From NCBI GenBank assembly GCA_963665045.2, contig CAXXJQ010000003.1, forward strand, positions 868,001-932,000: 64,000 nucleotides of DNA, in the 5' to 3' direction. Positions 60,490 through 64,000 of the stretch are shown one piece after another. Numbering within the stretch: position 1 is the first letter of the stretch; each line of letters begins with the position of its first letter. Both the position numbers and the translations under genes were made by a program. The notes below the pieces were generated by a model that saw only the letters and a program-made list of their open reading frames with translations, was not told where the DNA came from and searched no databases. Source of the DNA: JAFGRU01 sp016934985. Lineage in GTDB: Bacteria; Desulfobacterota; Desulfuromonadia; Desulfuromonadales; JAAYDE01.

Positions 60490-60846
60490 GGGGGTGACAA
60501 GGTTTCGACGGGGGTCGGAAACACAGGTTGCATGTCGGGGATGCCGGTTGGCCTCGTTAAAAATCCGGTACACACATAAACGCCGATAACGACGTTTCTT
60601 ACGCACTGGCTGCTTAATAGCAGTCACATCTCCTGGTCTTTCGCCTGCGGGGATCTTGAGATGTCAATTCAGCGGGCTGGTTCAGGCGAGTGTTCGCGGT
60701 GTCTGAGCGAGATTTAAGCGAAATCGCCTTGTGACAATCCTGGCTGCGGGAGTTTCCCAAGGTTAAACCCAAAATACAGTCTAAACATGTAGACGCCTGA
60801 TGTGGAAAACTTTCGGACGTGGGTTCGATTCCCACCACCTCCACCA
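60490..60846 (+). ncRNA. ssrA: Transfer-messenger RNA
   Basis: The 357-base gene begins GGGGGTG and ends CACCTCC-A-CCA, giving a 7-bp acceptor stem with one G-U. The TTTCGACGGGGGTC region near the 5' end and the T-arm GGTTCGATTCCC near the 3' end are typical. The tag frame reads AAC GCC GAT AAC GAC GTT TCT TAC GCA CTG GCT GCT TAA, giving NADNDVSYALAA, possibly with an extra first residue. CCA is encoded. The tmRNA 3' end is a common integration target, and accessory DNA follows. Confidence 0.96.
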
Positions 60847-60858
60847 ACCTTCGCTAAA

Positions 60859-60896
60859 GCTTCGGTTGGCAGGTTTCTGCCGACCGGAGCTTTTTA
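60859..60896 (+). terminator. Intrinsic terminator of ssrA
   Basis: A 14-bp stem (60859-60872 with 60877-60890, two G-U pairs) with GTTT loop is followed by TTTTTAAT. It lies 13 bases after the tmRNA 3' end. Confidence 0.92.
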
Positions 60897-61000
60897 ATAT
60901 CCTTAAGCTGATTATGTTCCTTGGGTTTTGCCGGAACTAATCCAATTGCAAAAAGACCATCGGTGTCGCCCAACAAACAAAAAGGGGTTATGAGAGGGGG

Positions 61001-61603
61001 ATGAGCGAGCAACTGAGAGACGAAAGAGCCATGCCCACTTGCCGGATCATTGGCGGCCCCAATGGTGCTGGGAAAACCACCTTCGCGCTTGAGTATCTGC
61101 CTCAAGTGGCGGGATGCACTCATTTTATTAACGCGGACTTAATCGCCGCCGGATTGTCGCCACTAGATCCACAGCGGGAGTTGCTGGTCGCTAGTCGTAT
61201 CTTTATAAGGGAGATCGAGGAATGCATTGCCACACGGGATGACTTCGCTTTTGAGACCACCTTGGCGGGTCGAACCTATCTACGACTGGTCGAACGGCTG
61301 AGGGGTGATGGCTGGCGGGTGGAATTGATTTACCTGACTTTGCCCAGCGTAGAGATGTCGAAACTGCGTGTAGCTGAGCGGGTCGCGCACGGTGGGCATA
61401 ATATTCCGGTGTCTGATATCGAGCGGCGCTTTAGCCGCAGTTTGCGCCACTTGTTCGATGATTTCAGCCATCGCGTTGATTCCTGTCTTTGTTTCATGAA
61501 CGACGGGGAGTGCCCGGTGCTGGTTTTTGAACAGCATGGTGACAATCGCGATATCCTGAACGAGGATTATTACCGGTTACTTATGAGGGAGGCCCAACAA
61601 TGA
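61001..61603 (+). CDS. Zeta-toxin-like P-loop kinase
   Basis: The 200-residue protein has Walker A GGPNGAGKTTF (residues 18-28), the substrate Asp-region FINADLIAAGLSP with Asp46, and FAFETTLAGRTYLRL near residue 85. These match the Zeta toxin/COG4185 family, whose toxic members phosphorylate UDP-GlcNAc. Many chromosomal relatives are of unproven activity. The ATG at 61001 sits immediately after GAGAGGGGG; an internal ATG at 61031 is an alternative. It overlaps the next gene by four bases, and it is the first gene after ssrA in the island-like segment. Confidence 0.8.
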   Translation: MSEQLRDERAMPTCRIIGGPNGAGKTTFALEYLPQVAGCTHFINADLIAAGLSPLDPQRELLVASRIFIREIEECIATRDDFAFETTLAGRTYLRLVERLRGDGWRVELIYLTLPSVEMSKLRVAERVAHGGHNIPVSDIERRFSRSLRHLFDDFSHRVDSCLCFMNDGECPVLVFEQHGDNRDILNEDYYRLLMREAQQ

Positions 61604-61785
61604 ACGCTATCCGCAAGAACACCCCTTCTGATGAGGGTCAGCGACTGCTTGATACTTTGCGACAGGCCGTCAGCAAAACCCTTGAGAGAAAGCGGCGTCT
61701 TGGGCAATATGTTGTTACCTGGCAAAACGGTAAACCGGTTATTGCAGGTGAAGATGCACCAGGTGCGAACGACAAAGTCAACTGA
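61600..61785 (+). CDS. Small protein cotranslated with the Zeta-like gene, possible antitoxin
   Basis: The 61-residue protein has an amphipathic helical N-terminal half (about 12-33, rich in Leu/Arg/Lys) and a short beta-like tail (LGQYVVTWQNGKPVIAGEDAP). ATGA overlaps the Zeta-like stop codon, implying coupled translation. Size and position would suit an antitoxin, but Epsilon antitoxin precedes Zeta in the classic system and this sequence does not look like Epsilon. I recognise no family. Confidence 0.55.
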   Translation: MNAIRKNTPSDEGQRLLDTLRQAVSKTLERKRRLGQYVVTWQNGKPVIAGEDAPGANDKVN

Positions 61786-62084
61786 ATAGTGCCAGCATGG
61801 CCGAAGCATTCAAGGTTTCAACCCTGACTTAATAGTCTCTCCCCATTTGACAAAATGTTAATAGGTCAAAAGTGTAAATGCGACACCTCAAGCACTATTT
61901 AGATTAGACTTTTGGCTTGTAGAATTGGATAAGGTTTGGAATAAAAACCAACGAGATCGATAAAACCGCTCGGTGCTGGTGAGGCACTGGCGGTTTTTTA
62001 TTGAAAGGCTCAATGAATTTTCTTTAGAAATTTTGCCTTGATGAAACTGCAAATTTCAACTACGTCCTCTTTGTCTATATGACT
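61786..62084 (+). other. Intergenic gap with terminator between the Zeta-like pair and a secreted protein gene
   Basis: The 299-bp gap is AT-rich. A terminator-like hairpin, listed separately, is near 61962. No other structure or ORF with a ribosome site is seen. Confidence 0.4.
61962..61999 (+). terminator. Terminator-like hairpin
   Basis: AAAACCGC (61962-61969) and GCGGTTTT (61990-61997) form an outer stem around an internal GTGC/GCAC stem, followed by T bases. A and T runs on the two sides allow function in both directions. Confidence 0.75.
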
Positions 62085-62525
62085 TCACTTTTTTCGGGAA
62101 GATGCTCGGGCCACGGTTGCCAATAGCTCGGCATGTTTTTTAGACAACTCGGCAAGCTTCTTATGAATTTCATTTGTTGCTGCGATGGCCTCCCGAAGTT
62201 TTTTTCGTGCTTCAAATGCCTCAGAAGCCACTTTCATTCGCTCCGCGAAAGCCATTTCTTCAATTTCTACGAGTCTTTTTTGACCATTTGCTTCGGCAGC
62301 ATAGCGTAGCATTGTGATTAATTCGTTTACATCACACTCTTTATCCCATGCTTCCATTTCATCGACTTTATGCCACTCCCCCTCACAGCCCCGGCTATAT
62401 ATGGCTCCATAAAGCTGATTCCAAGATTCAGATGAGGTTAAGTCGGCGCCTTCTGTAAACAATATGGTTGAAAGGAATAGAAAACCAAAAAAGATGATGG
62501 TTTTTCCAAAATAGTTTCTATTCAT
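62085..62525 (-). CDS. Hypothetical secreted or membrane-anchored helical protein
   Basis: About 146 residues. A short basic N-terminus and hydrophobic stretch (NRNYFGKTIIFFGFLFLSTILFTEGA) make a signal peptide or anchor. The mature part has two Cys (RGCEGEWHKV and DKECDV) and then a long charged, predicted coiled-coil region, roughly residues 75-140. The long frame begins at 62597, but the strong AAGGAGGG ribosome site on the minus strand selects ATG 62525. I recognise no family. It stands alone in the accessory segment. Confidence 0.65.
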   Translation of the reverse strand: MNRNYFGKTIIFFGFLFLSTILFTEGADLTSSESWNQLYGAIYSRGCEGEWHKVDEMEAWDKECDVNELITMLRYAAEANGQKRLVEIEEMAFAERMKVASEAFEARKKLREAIAATNEIHKKLAELSKKHAELLATVARASSRKK

Positions 62526-62923
62526 CTTTTCCCTCCTTGTTTTTACTCTTATCACCTTTTTCAATCTTTTAAAGTCCACGATTTTTAAGCCCTCCATTTC
62601 AAAATGAACCTACCTTTTCAAAGAATGTGTTTAAAAAGCACTTTTGAAATTTTCCCTGGGTGGTTGTTTTTGAAACCAGTAGGCGCATATTAATTCTTGC
62701 CGTCGATCTACCTTTAGTTTTTTGGCCCATTTCCCCCTGCTTTTCCTTGCTAGTTCCGGTTAACAGGAGTATTTTATGAAAGATTTAATGTTGGGTTAAA
62801 ACAGGGAGATAAGAAGATGGGGCACAATTTAAAGTGGGTGCAGTCAAACCGCTATAAATGGAATTTTCCTGATAGCGGTTTTTTTCTTTTTTGAATTTAT
62901 CCAATTAGTTGAAAAGAGTTTTT
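62526..62923 (+). other. Gap between the secreted-protein gene and hsdM
   Basis: The gap is AT-rich and contains one terminator (listed separately). A 25-codon frame at 62817-62894 has a GGGAGA site but overlaps the terminator. A promoter for hsdM is not clear; the minus-strand promoter of the secreted-protein gene must also lie here. Confidence 0.4.
62846..62886 (+). terminator. Intrinsic terminator upstream of hsdM
   Basis: AAACCGCTAT (62846-62855) and ATAGCGGTTT (62872-62881) form a perfect 10-bp stem followed by TTTT and more T-rich sequence. No clear upstream gene on the plus strand needs it, so it may end a small transcript or act as an attenuator before hsdM. Confidence 0.8.
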
Positions 62924-64000
62924 ATGGAACATCAAAAATTTCTTAATGACCTGGAAAAAAAGCTTTGGACGGCCGCTGACAAGCTGCGTTCGACGCTGGA
63001 TGCTGCGCAATACAAACACGCTGTGCTGGGGCTCTTGTTTGTGAAATATGTATCGGATGCTTTTGAGATTCGGCGCAAGGAGCTTGTTGAACAGTTTCAG
63101 AATCCAGAACATGAGTACTTCCTCGATTCGGAGGATTTTGACTCTGATGAGGAATACCAGGCGGAGATCGCTGCTGAGCTGGAGATTCGGGATTACTACA
63201 CGGAAAAGAATGTTTTCTGGGTTCCGGCGCTGGCCCGGTGGGAGACTTTGCAGAACAACGCGAAACTGCCGCCTGGGACGGAAATCGAGGTCAAAAACGG
63301 CCAGACCAACACCTACACCATGCGGAGTGTGGGCCGCCTGATTGATGATGCCCTGGAAGCTATCGAAAAGGACAACCCCAAACTCAAGGGGATTCTCAAC
63401 AAGCAGTACGGCCGCCTCCAGATCGACCAAGCCAAGCTCGGGGAGCTGATCGACCTGATCGCCACCATCCCCTTCTGTCACAAAACACTGCAGGCCAAGG
63501 ATATTCTCGGTCACGTCTATGAATATTTTCTCGGCCAGTTCGCCTTGGCCGAGGGGAAGAAGGGCGGCCAGTTTTATACACCCAAGTCTATCGTGACTCT
63601 GATCGTCGAGATGCTTCAGCCGTTTCAGGGGCGGGTTTACGACCCCTGCATGGGCTCGGGCGGGTTTTTTGTGCAAAGCGAACGTTTCATCAAGGAGCGC
63701 GGTTTCAAACTCGGCGATGTCTCCATCTACGGGCAGGAGTACAACCACACCACCTGGCAGCTCGCCGCCATGAACATGGTCATCCGGGGGCTCGATTTCA
63801 ACTTTGGCAAGGAACCGGCCAACACCTTCACCAACGATCAGCACCCAGATTTGCGCGCCGACTATATTATGGCTAACCCGCCTTTCAACATGAAAGAGTG
63901 GGACACCGGCGTCGGCGATGATGACCCGCGCTGGCAGTACGGCCGCCCGCCGAGCGGCAACGCCAACTTTGCCTGGATGCAGCACATGATCTATCACCTC
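62924..64000 (+). CDS. hsdM: Type I restriction-modification methyltransferase subunit HsdM, 5' part
   Basis: Open frame of 359 codons running off the window. The N-terminal helical domain (EHQKFLNDLEKKLWTAADKL, then HAVLGLLFVKYVSDAFE) leads to the N6-adenine methyltransferase core with GQFYTPKSIVTLIVEML, motif I DPCMGSGGFF and the catalytic NPPFN (residues DYIMANPPF). It methylates one strand of the host recognition sequence with HsdS, and with HsdR restricts foreign DNA. hsdS and hsdR should lie to the right. GAAAAGAG is its weak ribosome site. Confidence 0.92.
   Translation, partial: MEHQKFLNDLEKKLWTAADKLRSTLDAAQYKHAVLGLLFVKYVSDAFEIRRKELVEQFQNPEHEYFLDSEDFDSDEEYQAEIAAELEIRDYYTEKNVFWVPALARWETLQNNAKLPPGTEIEVKNGQTNTYTMRSVGRLIDDALEAIEKDNPKLKGILNKQYGRLQIDQAKLGELIDLIATIPFCHKTLQAKDILGHVYEYFLGQFALAEGKKGGQFYTPKSIVTLIVEMLQPFQGRVYDPCMGSGGFFVQSERFIKERGFKLGDVSIYGQEYNHTTWQLAAMNMVIRGLDFNFGKEPANTFTNDQHPDLRADYIMANPPFNMKEWDTGVGDDDPRWQYGRPPSGNANFAWMQHMIYHL

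Noticed and set aside
62817..62894. 25-codon frame before hsdM
   Set aside because: It has a possible site but runs through a terminator stem; kept only as a possible leader peptide in the findings.
1..64000. rRNA operons, tRNA genes, CRISPR arrays or prophage genes
   Set aside because: I found no rRNA, no cloverleaf tRNA other than the tmRNA ends, no regularly spaced repeats and no phage structural genes.

Overview
The window is a dense, mostly housekeeping stretch of a Gram-negative chromosome. I place it in the Desulfuromonadales (Geobacter/Pelobacter/Desulfuromonas relatives). The grounds are a DHH-CBS-poly(A)-polymerase type tRNA nucleotidyltransferase, ScpA/ScpB, MutL without MutH nearby, a large NAD-specific glutamate dehydrogenase, a Kdo/Lpt lipopolysaccharide operon leading into rpoN, and abundant GTG/TTG starts. 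The placement is inference from gene content; no 16S rRNA gene is present.

Layout: 1-6.6 kb holds pyrimidine synthesis (pyrK end, pyrD), the fused tRNA nucleotidyltransferase, an M50 protease, scpAB and rluB. 6.9-13.2 kb holds a TPR protein paired with an ExeA-like ATPase, then mutL-miaA-hfq. 13.5-19 kb holds a phosphohexomutase, a ferritin-like protein and, on the minus strand, clpS-clpA-aat (N-end-rule degradation). 19.2-23.3 kb holds hflK-hflC, facing a rhodanese/ferritin-like fusion and a FAD oxidoreductase. 23.7-31.6 kb is a set of small units: YhbY, an S1-repeat protein, a PP2C phosphatase with a pseudo-receiver, a methyltransferase plus a Cys/Met-metabolism PLP enzyme, a VanZ-like membrane protein, and tlpA-ccdA. 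31.8-40 kb is one long LPS operon, kdsB-pyrG-kdsA-kdsD-kdsC-lptC-lptA-lptB-rpoN. 40-47 kb holds hpf-ptsN, then rapZ with a mannose-family PTS (EIIA, EIIB, EIIC, EIID, HPr, EI). 47-60 kb holds metK, a PIN-PhoH ATPase, tsaD, rsmA, gdhB, panBCD, an RseC-like protein and smpB.

The right end changes character. smpB is followed by ssrA (tmRNA), whose -35 box overlaps the smpB stop codon and which ends in a strong terminator. Beyond it lies accessory DNA: a Zeta-toxin-like kinase with a 61-codon partner, a lone secreted protein, AT-rich spacers and the start of a type I restriction-modification hsdM gene cut by the window end. This looks like a genomic island at the tmRNA 3' end, although no integrase or att repeat is in view.

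The most unexplained signal is a ~150-bp element present twice in the same orientation (14980-15126 and 26755-26907). Over a 125-bp core the copies differ at 9 positions. The outer arms form a long bulge-free imperfect stem around a small branched apex. It has no convincing ORF and could be a structured RNA or a non-autonomous mobile repeat (MITE/REPIN type).
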